NCBI GenBank assembly: GCA_023251435.1
Contig: JAHEYU010000005.1
Span: forward strand, 1-64,000
Direction: 5' to 3'
DNA length: 64,000 nucleotides
DNA from: Bacteroidota bacterium
Lineage (GTDB): Bacteria; Bacteroidota; Bacteroidia; Bacteroidales; Prolixibacteraceae
Part shown: piece by piece, positions 7,849-15,654 of the stretch
Layout: the number at the start of each line of letters is the position of its first letter
Position numbering within the stretch: the stretch's first letter is position 1
Notes under the pieces: generated by a model
What the model saw: the letters and a program-made list of their open reading frames with translations, nothing else
Database searches by the model: none
What the model was told of the DNA's origin: nothing
Program-made: the position numbers and the translations under genes

Positions 7849-9327
7849 TTACCCAATCTTCATCAGTGGGTTATTTTCGCTCAGCACTGCTTTTACCGCT
7901 TTTTTCATTCCAACCTGTTCAATCAGAAATAAATAGCAGGTTACTGAAATGGTGAGGTTGGGAACTTCATTCAAATCGCGTTTCCAAACTTTTTCAAGTT
8001 TCAGAACTTTTTCAACCAGTTTCTGAATAGAAATCGGACGTCCGTCGCATTCTTCCCAGGATTCCTTGTAAAAATCAAGTATCCATTGGTCATCCTGTAT
8101 CTGGTAACTAACTCCATCGGCTTCGCCTTTAAAATAAGCGATCATGGCAGCCAGCGAAAATACCAGTTTTTGCGGAAGCATTTGGTGAGTCTCGAAATAG
8201 TTAAGCAGGGTAGGTAAGTTGCGGGTTTCCCATTTCGACATGGCATTCAGTGCGATGCTTTGCCACAGGTGACGAATATATGGATTTTTGAAGCGTTCCA
8301 GAATTTTATGGGCAAACGACTGAAGTTCTTTTTCTGTTCCGTCGAGTACCGGCAAAACTTCGTCGTACACCAGTTCTTTCATGAAACTTCCAACTTCGAG
8401 ATTTTCAAATCCTTCGCGTACAGTTTCCAGTCCGCTAAGGTACGATACTGCGTAACTTCCTGTATGGCAGCCATTCAATACAGCAACTTTCTGTTCGCGG
8501 TAGCGGGTCATGTCTTTCACAAATTTCACATCCAATCCGGCTTTTTCTGCCGGAAATTCTTTCTGAACCCATTCCGGAGCTTCGATTACCCAAAAATGGA
8601 AATATTCGCCAACCACTACCAGCTTATCTTCAAATCCTATTTCTTTCTGAATCTGTAGGATTTCGTCTTTCGGAAAACCAGGTACAATGCGGTCGACAAG
8701 TGTGTTACAGAAAGCACACGACTGATTTACCCAGTTGATAAATTCGTCGCCTAATTCCCAGTTATCAGCATGTTGCAAAACGTATTTTTTCAATGTGTCG
8801 CCATTTCTGTCAATTAACTCACACGCGAAAAAGATTAATCCTTTATCAGTTGCACCATCGAATTTTTTAAACCGGTTGTAAAGCAACGAAGCAACTTTTG
8901 CAGGAAACGACTTTTGAGGCTGCATTTCCAATGTATCTGTTTCGTCCATCGCGATTCCGGCTTCGGTGGTATTCGAAAATACAAAGCGAAGATCGGGGTT
9001 CAGGTACGATTGTTCGTATTTTTCGAATTCAGAATAGGGATTGATGCCCACGTTTATACAGTCAATCAGCGAATATTCTTTTACCGGTTGGCCGTTTTTG
9101 ATTCCTTTCAGGTAAACATGGTATAATCCGTCCTGGTCGTTTAACATGCCTGCCATTCCGTTTGGCAAGGGTTGAACCACATCAACTCCGGTATTAAACC
9201 CGATTTCCTTGTTCATTTTATCTACAATCCAATCGGTAAAGGCGCGTAAGAAATTTCCTTCGCCAAATTGAAGGATTCGGGTTGGATAGACTTTTGTTTG
9301 AGTGGCTGTTTTGCGATTAAGTTCCAT
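7849..9327 (-). CDS. uxaB: tagaturonate reductase (altronate oxidoreductase)
   Basis: A 492-residue member of the mannitol dehydrogenase family that reduces D-tagaturonate to D-altronate, the step before UxaA. The N-terminal Rossmann motif is ILQFGEGNFLRAF (about residues 18-30). The catalytic region includes VKDMTRYREQKVAVLNGCHTG near residue 270. The length and the adjacent dehydratase support UxaB over mannitol or fructuronate dehydrogenases. Two tandem operator-like palindromes lie 27-73 bases upstream. Confidence 0.92.
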   Translation of the reverse strand: MELNRKTATQTKVYPTRILQFGEGNFLRAFTDWIVDKMNKEIGFNTGVDVVQPLPNGMAGMLNDQDGLYHVYLKGIKNGQPVKEYSLIDCINVGINPYSEFEKYEQSYLNPDLRFVFSNTTEAGIAMDETDTLEMQPQKSFPAKVASLLYNRFKKFDGATDKGLIFFACELIDRNGDTLKKYVLQHADNWELGDEFINWVNQSCAFCNTLVDRIVPGFPKDEILQIQKEIGFEDKLVVVGEYFHFWVIEAPEWVQKEFPAEKAGLDVKFVKDMTRYREQKVAVLNGCHTGSYAVSYLSGLETVREGFENLEVGSFMKELVYDEVLPVLDGTEKELQSFAHKILERFKNPYIRHLWQSIALNAMSKWETRNLPTLLNYFETHQMLPQKLVFSLAAMIAYFKGEADGVSYQIQDDQWILDFYKESWEECDGRPISIQKLVEKVLKLEKVWKRDLNEVPNLTISVTCYLFLIEQVGMKKAVKAVLSENNPLMKIG

Positions 9328-9353
9328 TTTATTTTGTTTTTTTTATGTTTTTA

Positions 9354-9400
9354 CGTGTTCGTACACGGAATTGAATTAAAAAAAAACGTGTTCGCACACG
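9354..9400 (-). promoter_or_regulatory. two tandem operators CGTGTTCGYACACG before uxaB
   Basis: CGTGTTCGTACACG at 9354-9367 and CGTGTTCGCACACG at 9387-9400 are near-identical 14-bp palindromes (arms CGTGT / ACACG) spaced 33 bp, about three helical turns. The central CG and even spacing resemble LacI-family operators. A -7-like box lies immediately upstream at 9410-9417, so a bound repressor would block transcription start and early elongation of uxaBA. Confidence 0.85.
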
Positions 9401-9409
9401 GTTCGGCCG

Positions 9410-9417
9410 CAAATGTA
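9410..9417 (-). promoter_or_regulatory. -7 promoter box for uxaBA
   Basis: TACATTTG on the minus strand matches the Bacteroidota consensus TAnnTTTG. No well-spaced -33 TTG is evident. The predicted start of transcription falls beside the upstream operator. Confidence 0.55.
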
Positions 9418-9591
9418 TATTTTAATTTTTAGCCGCTGTATATTTCAACCCGCTATTGTTTGTTATGTTGCTGATAATGAGTGATACGTGTTTTATTATT
9501 AATGATTATTTAATAAATATAGTTTCACTGTCTGTTTTCGGTATTAATAATTTCTATTTTTAGCCTTTTAACAATTACAATCGATTGCAAC

Positions 9592-11298
9592 ATGATAAAA
9601 AAAGTACTCCTGGTTTGTTTCTGTTTAATGCTTTTTTCTCCCGTTTTTGCGCAAACATGGCGTAGTAGTTTATATCCTGAAAACTGGATGCCGGGATATA
9701 AAGATTCTCAAGGCAGATTTTTACACGATTTTTCATATTCCGGTTATCGAAGTGGAGATGTTCCTCTTCCTGAAATTACTGCCAATATTTTGGATGTGAC
9801 CAAAGCGCCCTATTTTGCAGATAAAACCGGTGGAATTGATGCCCGTGCAGCCATACAGCTGGCGCTCGACGATGCCGGAAAAGCTGGTGGTGGAGTGGTT
9901 TTTTTGCCGGAGGGAACTTTCAAGATAAATGTATCGGCTGCGGCTAACAACCCTATAAAAATAAATTACAGCAATGTTGTTTTACGGGGCGCTGGTACCG
10001 GCAAAACATTCATATTTAATGAAAATCCGAATGTTCGGGGTCTTTCTGTTATTACTGTCAGACCAGTTACCGGAGGCGATTGGGTTTATTCCGGAACCAA
10101 TACAGTAAATATTACTACTGATATTTTGGAGCCTTCAGAACTGATTCCGGTTACTTCGGTGGCCAACTTTAAGATTGGCGATTGGGTAGTTGTTCGTGCG
10201 GATGTTACTTCAGGATTTATTGAAGAGCACCAAATGGCTGGATTATGGGGAACTGCGATGGTTGGTCCCATTTTTTACCGGAAAATTGTGGCAATCGATC
10301 CATCGGCAAATACTTTAAAAATAGATGCGCCTACAAGATATTTTCTGAAAAAGCGGGATAATGCCAGGGTTTATAAAGTCATTCCGGTTTTAAGTGAAGT
10401 TGGCATCGAGCACTTTTCGATCGCGAACAAGCAAACAACAATTGCAGGACTCGGTGATCTCGATTTTGAAGTTGCCGGAACTGGCGCTTATGAGATACAC
10501 GGATCGCAATTGATCGGTGTTTTCAATGCCATAAATTGTTGGATCAGGAATGTAAATACTTATAAACCATCGCAAAATACAGGTGATTTTCATCTTGTTT
10601 CGAATGGCATTTTGTTGCAGCGCACCCGTTTTATTACTGTTGAATCATGTTTTTTACAGAAACCGCAGTACGAAGGCGAAGGGGGAAATGGCTATATGTT
10701 TATTTTGGGCGGAAATGATTGTCTGATAAAGAATTCACACGCCAATCATGCAAGGCACAACTACGATTTTAAAACGATGCAGGCCAACGGAAACGTAATT
10801 TTACGCTGCCGTGGCGAAAATTCGAGACTGGCCAGCGATTTTCACATGCATCTGAGCATGGCCAATTTGTTCGATAATTTTACTGCCAATAAGGATTTTC
10901 TGGAAGCTAAATTCAGGCCTTACGGAACTTCTCCCTCAATGCACGGTCACCCAACTACCCAAAGTGTATTCTGGAATACTAACGGAGAGGCTTATTCTTC
11001 AGGAAAAACTGCAGTTGTTGAGTCTGTGCAATATGGCTGGGGCTATATAATTGGAACGCGCGGCGCGGCAAGTGCTGTTAAAACCACGCCTGTTTCGGGA
11101 ACAACCAGTAACTATCCGTACAATACTTCTCCCGAAGATTTTAAGGAGGGAATCGGGAAAGGCGATCAATTAGAGCCGCAATCGCTATACGAAGATCAGC
11201 TCAGATTGCGAATTGCACGGAATTCGGTGCAATCGAGTCTGGATAATACAATTTCGCCCAATCGGATTTCTGTTTACCCAAATCCTTCTGTTTCATGA
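9592..11298 (+). CDS. secreted right-handed beta-helix protein (pectate-lyase superfamily, DUF4955-like), truncated at its T9SS tail
   Basis: A 568-residue product with a clear signal peptide (MIKKVLLVCFCLMLFSPVFA, then QTW). GGIDARAAIQLALDDAGKAGGGVVFLPEGTF and later Asn/Gly-rich coils (NGYMFILGGNDCLIKNSHANHARHNYDF, split over the helix) are typical of parallel beta-helix enzymes acting on acidic polysaccharides. The product stops at TGA 11296-11298 right after NRISVYPNPSVS, the opening of a T9SS type A sorting domain. The rest of that domain continues in frame to 11487. The position next to uxaBA suggests a role in pectin or polygalacturonate breakdown. Whether it is a lyase or hydrolase cannot be decided. 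Confidence 0.8.
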   Translation: MIKKVLLVCFCLMLFSPVFAQTWRSSLYPENWMPGYKDSQGRFLHDFSYSGYRSGDVPLPEITANILDVTKAPYFADKTGGIDARAAIQLALDDAGKAGGGVVFLPEGTFKINVSAAANNPIKINYSNVVLRGAGTGKTFIFNENPNVRGLSVITVRPVTGGDWVYSGTNTVNITTDILEPSELIPVTSVANFKIGDWVVVRADVTSGFIEEHQMAGLWGTAMVGPIFYRKIVAIDPSANTLKIDAPTRYFLKKRDNARVYKVIPVLSEVGIEHFSIANKQTTIAGLGDLDFEVAGTGAYEIHGSQLIGVFNAINCWIRNVNTYKPSQNTGDFHLVSNGILLQRTRFITVESCFLQKPQYEGEGGNGYMFILGGNDCLIKNSHANHARHNYDFKTMQANGNVILRCRGENSRLASDFHMHLSMANLFDNFTANKDFLEAKFRPYGTSPSMHGHPTTQSVFWNTNGEAYSSGKTAVVESVQYGWGYIIGTRGAASAVKTTPVSGTTSNYPYNTSPEDFKEGIGKGDQLEPQSLYEDQLRLRIARNSVQSSLDNTISPNRISVYPNPSVS

Positions 11299-11487
11299 TT
11301 ACTCAATATCGAATCGGTTTACGAAATGGATGGTTATCAGTTGTTTAATCTGGCAGGGCAGGTTGTTGCTGAGAATCAGGAAAATCAAGGCAATTGCTTC
11401 GGTATTCATGTTCAGCAAAAGGGATTTTATATACTGAAGGTAACAGTTTCAGGAGAAACAATCAGCCAAAAAGTTGTTGTTAACTGA
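11299..11487 (+). pseudogene. in-frame remainder of the T9SS C-terminal sorting domain
   Basis: Directly after the TGA at 11296-11298, in the same frame, the translation reads LLNIESVYEMDGYQLFNLAG and ends GFYILKVTVSGETISQKVVV plus N and a TGA at 11485-11487. Together with the preceding YPNPSVS this is a complete Por secretion tail. It has no start codon of its own, so a nonsense mutation (or sequencing error) is the simplest explanation. Confidence 0.85.
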
Positions 11488-11513
11488 TATTGGATATCCG
11501 TAATATTACCCAT

Positions 11514-11600
11514 TGTCATAAAAGTCATTCAATAATCATTAAGTTGTCAGGAAATAACAACATAATGACTATAAATGACCACAACTGACCGACAAAAAAT
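11514..11600. repeat. short-word repeat family B, inverted arrangement
   Basis: TGTCATAAAAGTCATTCAATAATCATT is followed some 20 bases later by the opposite-sense words AATGACTATAAATGACC and CAACTGACC, so the block is a loose inverted repeat. It lies between the truncated beta-helix gene and the ATPase gene. Confidence 0.65.
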
Positions 11601-11640
11601 GCCAAATAGGTATTTAAACGGTCAATCATATAACTGATTT

Positions 11641-12183
11641 ATGGCTCAAAAGCAAATCTTTATTATCACAGGTGGCCCCGGGTTTGGAAAAACCGCAATG
11701 ATTGATGAATTGCGTCGTGCTGGATATTTGTGTTCGGGCGAATTTGCACGCGAACTGATTGACCACCAGCAGAAAATAGGTGGTGACTTGCTGCCATGGA
11801 AAAATCCAAAGCTTTTTCAGGAAGAAATATTACGGTTGCGACAAAAATTTTACGAATCGGTTCCGGACCAGCGTATTGCATTTGCCGACCGCGGAATACC
11901 CGATCAATTGGCGTTCGCGCGATACAAAGGGTTTGCAGCGTCGGAAGAATTGAAACAGAATGCCGAAAATTACCGTTACGCACCTCTCGTTTTTGTGACC
12001 CCGCCATGGCCGGAAATCTATATCAATGATGCTATCAGAAAAGAAACTTTTGACGAAGCAGTTTGTATTCATCAGGCTGTTTTGGAAACCTATTCAGGCT
12101 TGAATTATCAAATTATTGAATTACCTTTAATTTCGGTTAGCGACCGAATAAGTTTCATTCTTCAAACCATACTAAATATCTGA
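11641..12183 (+). CDS. small P-loop ATPase (AAA_28 type)
   Basis: A 180-residue protein with an N-terminal Walker A motif GGPGFGKT (residues 11-18) and FADRGIPDQLAFARYKG near residue 81, as in the AAA_28 family of predicted ATPases/kinases. The biochemical role of this family is not established. Its stop is two bases before the start of the next gene, so the two are probably co-transcribed, but no functional link is obvious. Confidence 0.8.
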   Translation: MAQKQIFIITGGPGFGKTAMIDELRRAGYLCSGEFARELIDHQQKIGGDLLPWKNPKLFQEEILRLRQKFYESVPDQRIAFADRGIPDQLAFARYKGFAASEELKQNAENYRYAPLVFVTPPWPEIYINDAIRKETFDEAVCIHQAVLETYSGLNYQIIELPLISVSDRISFILQTILNI

Positions 12184-12185
12184 TC

Positions 12186-12950
12186 ATGAACATTAACCGA
12201 CGTAATTTTCTCTGGAATGCCGCTTCAGGAACAGTTGGATTGGCAGCCATTCCTGCAATATTATCGGCATCAATGCCATCTGCTCCCAAAAAACAGAAAG
12301 GCATTTTGTCTTCACTGAATAAGGGCGATGTAATTCTTTTTCAGGGTGATTCGATTACAGATGCGGGACGTGAAAAAACGAAACAACTGGCTAATTCTGC
12401 CGGATCATTTGGTTCGGGATATGCTTTTCTGTCGGCTTCTTCCATACTGAATGAATTTGCTTCGAAAGAACTTTCGATTTACAATCGCGGTATCAGTGGC
12501 AACAAGGTTTTTCAATTGGCAGACCGCTGGCAGAAAGACTGTTTTGAACTGAAGCCGGGCTTGCTAAGTATTTTGATTGGTGTCAACGATTTTTGGCACA
12601 CCCTCGATGGAAAATATGATGGAACCGTCATAAAATATGAAAATGATTTTCGCCAGCTTTTAACACTCACAAAAAAGATGCTGCCCGAAGTAAAGCTGGT
12701 AATTTGTGAGCCGTTTGCAGTTTTGGGATGTTCTGCAGTAAAAGAAAACTGGTTTCCTTCATTCGATTCGTACCGCATTGCAGCCAGAAAACTGGCCGAA
12801 GAATTCGATACTGTTTTTATTCCTTATCAGTCTATTTTTGACGAGGCACAAAAACATGCCCCCGGTAAATACTGGACCGGAGATGGTGTTCATCCGTCGA
12901 TGGCCGGTAATGCACTGATGGCTGAAGCATGGATTAAAGCTTTGAAATAG
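12186..12950 (+). CDS. exported SGNH/GDSL hydrolase (carbohydrate esterase-like)
   Basis: A 254-residue SGNH hydrolase. The N terminus MNINRRNFLWNAASG has an arginine-rich, Tat-like start (RRNFL) followed by a hydrophobic stretch to about residue 30. All four blocks are visible: GDSITDAGR (Ser), RGISGNKVF (Gly), IGVNDFWH (Asn) and DGVHPSMAG (Asp-x-x-His). Relatives deacetylate xylan, pectin or other glycans. The neighbouring uronate genes fit a pectin esterase role, which is an inference. Confidence 0.85.
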   Translation: MNINRRNFLWNAASGTVGLAAIPAILSASMPSAPKKQKGILSSLNKGDVILFQGDSITDAGREKTKQLANSAGSFGSGYAFLSASSILNEFASKELSIYNRGISGNKVFQLADRWQKDCFELKPGLLSILIGVNDFWHTLDGKYDGTVIKYENDFRQLLTLTKKMLPEVKLVICEPFAVLGCSAVKENWFPSFDSYRIAARKLAEEFDTVFIPYQSIFDEAQKHAPGKYWTGDGVHPSMAGNALMAEAWIKALK

Positions 12951-12968
12951 TGAATTCTATATACTAAA

Positions 12969-12992
12969 CCAGGGCAGGAACTCCTGCCCTGG
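12969..12992. terminator. perfect 10-bp hairpin after the SGNH gene
   Basis: CCAGGGCAGG / CCTGCCCTGG with an AACT loop, 18 bases past the stop at 12950. There is no T tract, so it could be a terminator with help from other factors or a 3' stabilising structure. Confidence 0.55.
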
Positions 12993-13130
12993 AAAGGTTC
13001 TACCGGGAATTGATTGATTAGTTCGGAATACCGATAGATTTTTTTATGAATTACTAAAATCCAATCGCTAATAAAACTACATGCACGAGGTTTTAGTATA
13101 TTGAAACAGTAATTATTTTTCGGAAGCCAC

Positions 13131-13138
13131 TATTTTTG
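13131..13138 (+). promoter_or_regulatory. -7 promoter box for the AI-2E-type transporter
   Basis: TATTTTTG matches TAnnTTTG, 52 bases before the start codon. No matching -33 element at the usual spacing. Confidence 0.4.
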
Positions 13139-13189
13139 ATACAACATATAAATCAAATATACTGAACAATTAAATAAAAATATTTATCC

Positions 13190-14305
13190 ATGACAATTAC
13201 AGAGCAACCCTTTTATTATAAAGCTACCGTAAAACTTTTATTGATTGGCTTAGTCGTGGCTTTCCTAATTTTTGCCAAAAATATACTGATCCCTTTTACA
13301 ATTGCAGTTGTATTTACATTTCTGCTTTTACCAGTTTCGCGAAAACTCGAACGCTGGCGATTCCCGAAAGTTGTAGCTATTTTAATCAGTATAATACTGG
13401 CTCTTTCAATTTTTGTAGCCTTGGTTTATTTTTTTATTGCGCAGGTTTCAAGCTTTGTAAACGACTGGCCGATGCTCCAGAAAATATTGACAATCAAATG
13501 GAATATTTTTCAGGAATATATCAGCGAGACTTTTCATATCAGCAGTCATGAACAACAAGCCTGGCTGAAAACAAAAATTCAGGAAAATGCCAGTACCGGC
13601 GGGGTTCTGGTGATGGGAATTTTTTCTGCAACTACCACATTTCTGGCAAGTTTTGCCCTTATTCCGATTTATATTTTCTTTTTGACATTGTACCAGCAGA
13701 AATTTAGAGAATTTGTGCAACTGATAGTAAAAGACGATAAGAATGACCACGCTTTGCAGGTCGTAAAAAAAGTTTCGAAAGTTTCGCAGAATTACGTTGT
13801 GGGTATTTTTCTTGATGTTGTAATTCTTTCAGTATTAAACTCAACCGGCTTTTTGATACTTGGACTCCCACATGCTATTTTATTCGGTGTATTGGCTTCG
13901 GCTCTTAACGTCATTCCATACATTGGGGTTCTTATTGGCAGTATTTTGCCAATTACAATGGCTTTTCTTACCAAAGACTCAATGAGCTATGCCCTTGCTG
14001 TAGCAGCGATTTGTTTCTTCGTTCAGTTCCTCGACAATAATTTTATCACACCTTATGTAGTAGGAAGCAGTGTAAGTATCAACCCGCTTACGGCAACACT
14101 CGTTTTGGTTGCGAGTGCACTTATTTGGGGTATTCCGGGTATGATACTTTGTATGCCTTTAACGGGCATGGCAAAAGTGGTTTGCGACAATATTGAATCG
14201 TTAAAACCTTATGGATTTTTACTCGGGGAAGAGGTGAATTTCAGGGAAAAGGAACACATTCAGGATAAACTTGTGAGTCGCTTCCGAAAGAAGATTAAAA
14301 AATAA
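13190..14305 (+). CDS. AI-2E family transporter (membrane permease)
   Basis: A 371-residue polytopic membrane protein. Hydrophobic segments near residues 14-50 (two helices), 65-88, 135-165 and a dense C-terminal set (about 205-325) give the seven- to eight-helix pattern of the TqsA/YdiK/PerM family. NVIPYIGVLIGSILP and DNNFITPYVVGSSVSINPL are family hallmarks. Members export autoinducer-2 or act as ion antiporters in different species, so the substrate is open. Three small envelope genes follow in the same orientation. Confidence 0.88.
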   Translation: MTITEQPFYYKATVKLLLIGLVVAFLIFAKNILIPFTIAVVFTFLLLPVSRKLERWRFPKVVAILISIILALSIFVALVYFFIAQVSSFVNDWPMLQKILTIKWNIFQEYISETFHISSHEQQAWLKTKIQENASTGGVLVMGIFSATTTFLASFALIPIYIFFLTLYQQKFREFVQLIVKDDKNDHALQVVKKVSKVSQNYVVGIFLDVVILSVLNSTGFLILGLPHAILFGVLASALNVIPYIGVLIGSILPITMAFLTKDSMSYALAVAAICFFVQFLDNNFITPYVVGSSVSINPLTATLVLVASALIWGIPGMILCMPLTGMAKVVCDNIESLKPYGFLLGEEVNFREKEHIQDKLVSRFRKKIKK

Positions 14306-14505
14306 ACTGAATTATCTGCTAATTGGTGTTTTTTGATTTGCAACGGAATTTATGCCGTTATAATTCTTAGTTTTTGACGCAAATCCGTGCCCGGTTTTCT
14401 TGGTTTTTCAACTGATTTTTGTTATATTGCTATAGCATCGAATTTAATAGATAATTATTGAATTCGGATTGCAGTTGTAGTCATAAACAATTAAAAATTA
14501 AAGCT

Positions 14506-14742
14506 ATGAGTTCAGGAAAAGTGTTTTTAGGTGTATTGGCAGGTTTAGCCGCCGGTGCAGTGTTAGGAATCTTGTTTGCTCCAGATAAAGGAACTGAAAC
14601 AAGAAAGAAAATTGTTGAAAAGGGTGAAGATTATGTCGATGAAGTTAAGGAAAAGTTCAATGGACTGATCGACGATTTATCCAAAAAGATGGACGGAGTT
14701 CATTCGAAAGCAAAAAAAATGGCTGAAGAAACTAAAGCTTAA
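14506..14742 (+). CDS. YtxH-domain small membrane protein
   Basis: A 78-residue protein with an N-terminal glycine-rich membrane helix (FLGVLAGLAAGAVLGILFAP), the DKGTETRKKI turn and a charged helical tail, which defines the YtxH/gas-vesicle-like family. The ATG at 14506 follows an A-rich leader; an upstream TTG would add unrelated residues. It starts a run of three small genes (with 14793 and 15139) that often occur together in Bacteroidota and are probably envelope-stress related. Confidence 0.8.
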   Translation: MSSGKVFLGVLAGLAAGAVLGILFAPDKGTETRKKIVEKGEDYVDEVKEKFNGLIDDLSKKMDGVHSKAKKMAEETKA

Positions 14743-14792
14743 TGATTTTGTTTTGATCGGATTTATTCCTTTATTTCACAAAAAATCTAATC

Positions 14793-15134
14793 ATGGATGA
14801 ACAGCAAAGCTTAATTGAATCCCTTATTGAAAAAGGCGAACAATACGGCAAAACAACGATTGAACTGCTGAAACTGAAAACCCTCGATAAATCAGCAGAT
14901 GTGGTTTCAACTTTAATTTCGTGGTCGATTGTGATTGTATTTGCCGTATTGTTCTTTCTTATCTTAAATATTGGGGTTGCTTTGTGGATTGGCGAACTAT
15001 TGGGCAAGTCTTATTATGGTTTTTTTGCAGTATCAGGCTTTTACGCAATTCTTGGAATCGTATTCGGTATCTTCCGCAAACAGTTGGTAAAGAACCCACT
15101 CAATAATTCTATCATTACACAAGTACTCGAATAA
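14793..15134 (+). CDS. phage-holin-fold membrane protein (holin superfamily III-like)
   Basis: A 113-residue protein with an amphipathic N terminus (residues 1-40) and two membrane helices, near 46-66 and 74-95, matching the Phage_holin_3_6-type family of chromosomal proteins. No phage genes are nearby. The following gene starts five bases after its stop. Confidence 0.7.
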   Translation: MDEQQSLIESLIEKGEQYGKTTIELLKLKTLDKSADVVSTLISWSIVIVFAVLFFLILNIGVALWIGELLGKSYYGFFAVSGFYAILGIVFGIFRKQLVKNPLNNSIITQVLE

Positions 15135-15138
15135 AACT

Positions 15139-15543
15139 ATGAAAAAACAAAATGCAGTTGCCTCGCTTAAAGAATCCATCCGGTTACTTGAGATTAAACA
15201 GGCGGAAGAAGGCGAAATTCTGAAAGAACAGTTTCGGATTACACTTGAAAGCTTTAAGTTAACCAATCTGATTAAGAATTCAATCAAAGAATTGACGGGC
15301 TCTTCTGAAATAAAAGCAAACCTTTTCGAAACCATTATTTCTATAATTACCGGCTATATTACCAAGAAAATAATGATAAAATCAGGAGGCAATCCATTCC
15401 TGAAAATTGTTGGTGTAATGCTTCAATTCGGTGTAACAAGTTTGATCGCTAAAAATGCCGAATCTATCCGAAATTTCATTACCGAACTGATCGAAAAATT
15501 TCTTCGTCCTGCTGAAGAAACGGTTCCCGAAACTGAAGTGTAA
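15139..15543 (+). CDS. hypothetical protein, third member of the YtxH/holin gene trio
   Basis: A 134-residue protein of unknown function. Residues 1-45 are charged and helical. FETIISIITGYITKKIMIKSG and FLKIVGVMLQFGVTSLIAKN are moderately hydrophobic and could be membrane-associated. It is tightly linked to the holin-like gene (5-base spacing) and probably acts with it at the membrane. Confidence 0.65.
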   Translation: MKKQNAVASLKESIRLLEIKQAEEGEILKEQFRITLESFKLTNLIKNSIKELTGSSEIKANLFETIISIITGYITKKIMIKSGGNPFLKIVGVMLQFGVTSLIAKNAESIRNFITELIEKFLRPAEETVPETEV

Positions 15544-15654
15544 AGTTTCATCGCCTTATTTTACGATTCATCCGCTTCAAACTGCGATCCGGTAATTTTT
15601 TATTTTTTACCCCTGATCTTCGGCTTTCCTTTGGGCAAACAAATTCTCAAAGCC

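Noticed and set aside
7773-7856. Upstream ATG for uxaA giving 28 extra residues
   Set aside because: The added residues derive from repeat C and the start would overlap uxaB; the UxaA fold begins at the ATG 7772.
52-11298. UGA recoded as an amino acid (two in-frame TGA codons)
   Set aside because: Many intact genes, such as sucD (4883-4885) and the S9 peptidase (26067-26069), end in TGA at the expected length, and no selenocysteine or other recoding element is visible. Nonsense mutation or read error is simpler.
14793-15134. Prophage, suggested by a holin-like protein
   Set aside because: No integrase, capsid, tail, terminase or lysin gene nearby; this holin-fold family is common as a chromosomal gene beside YtxH proteins.
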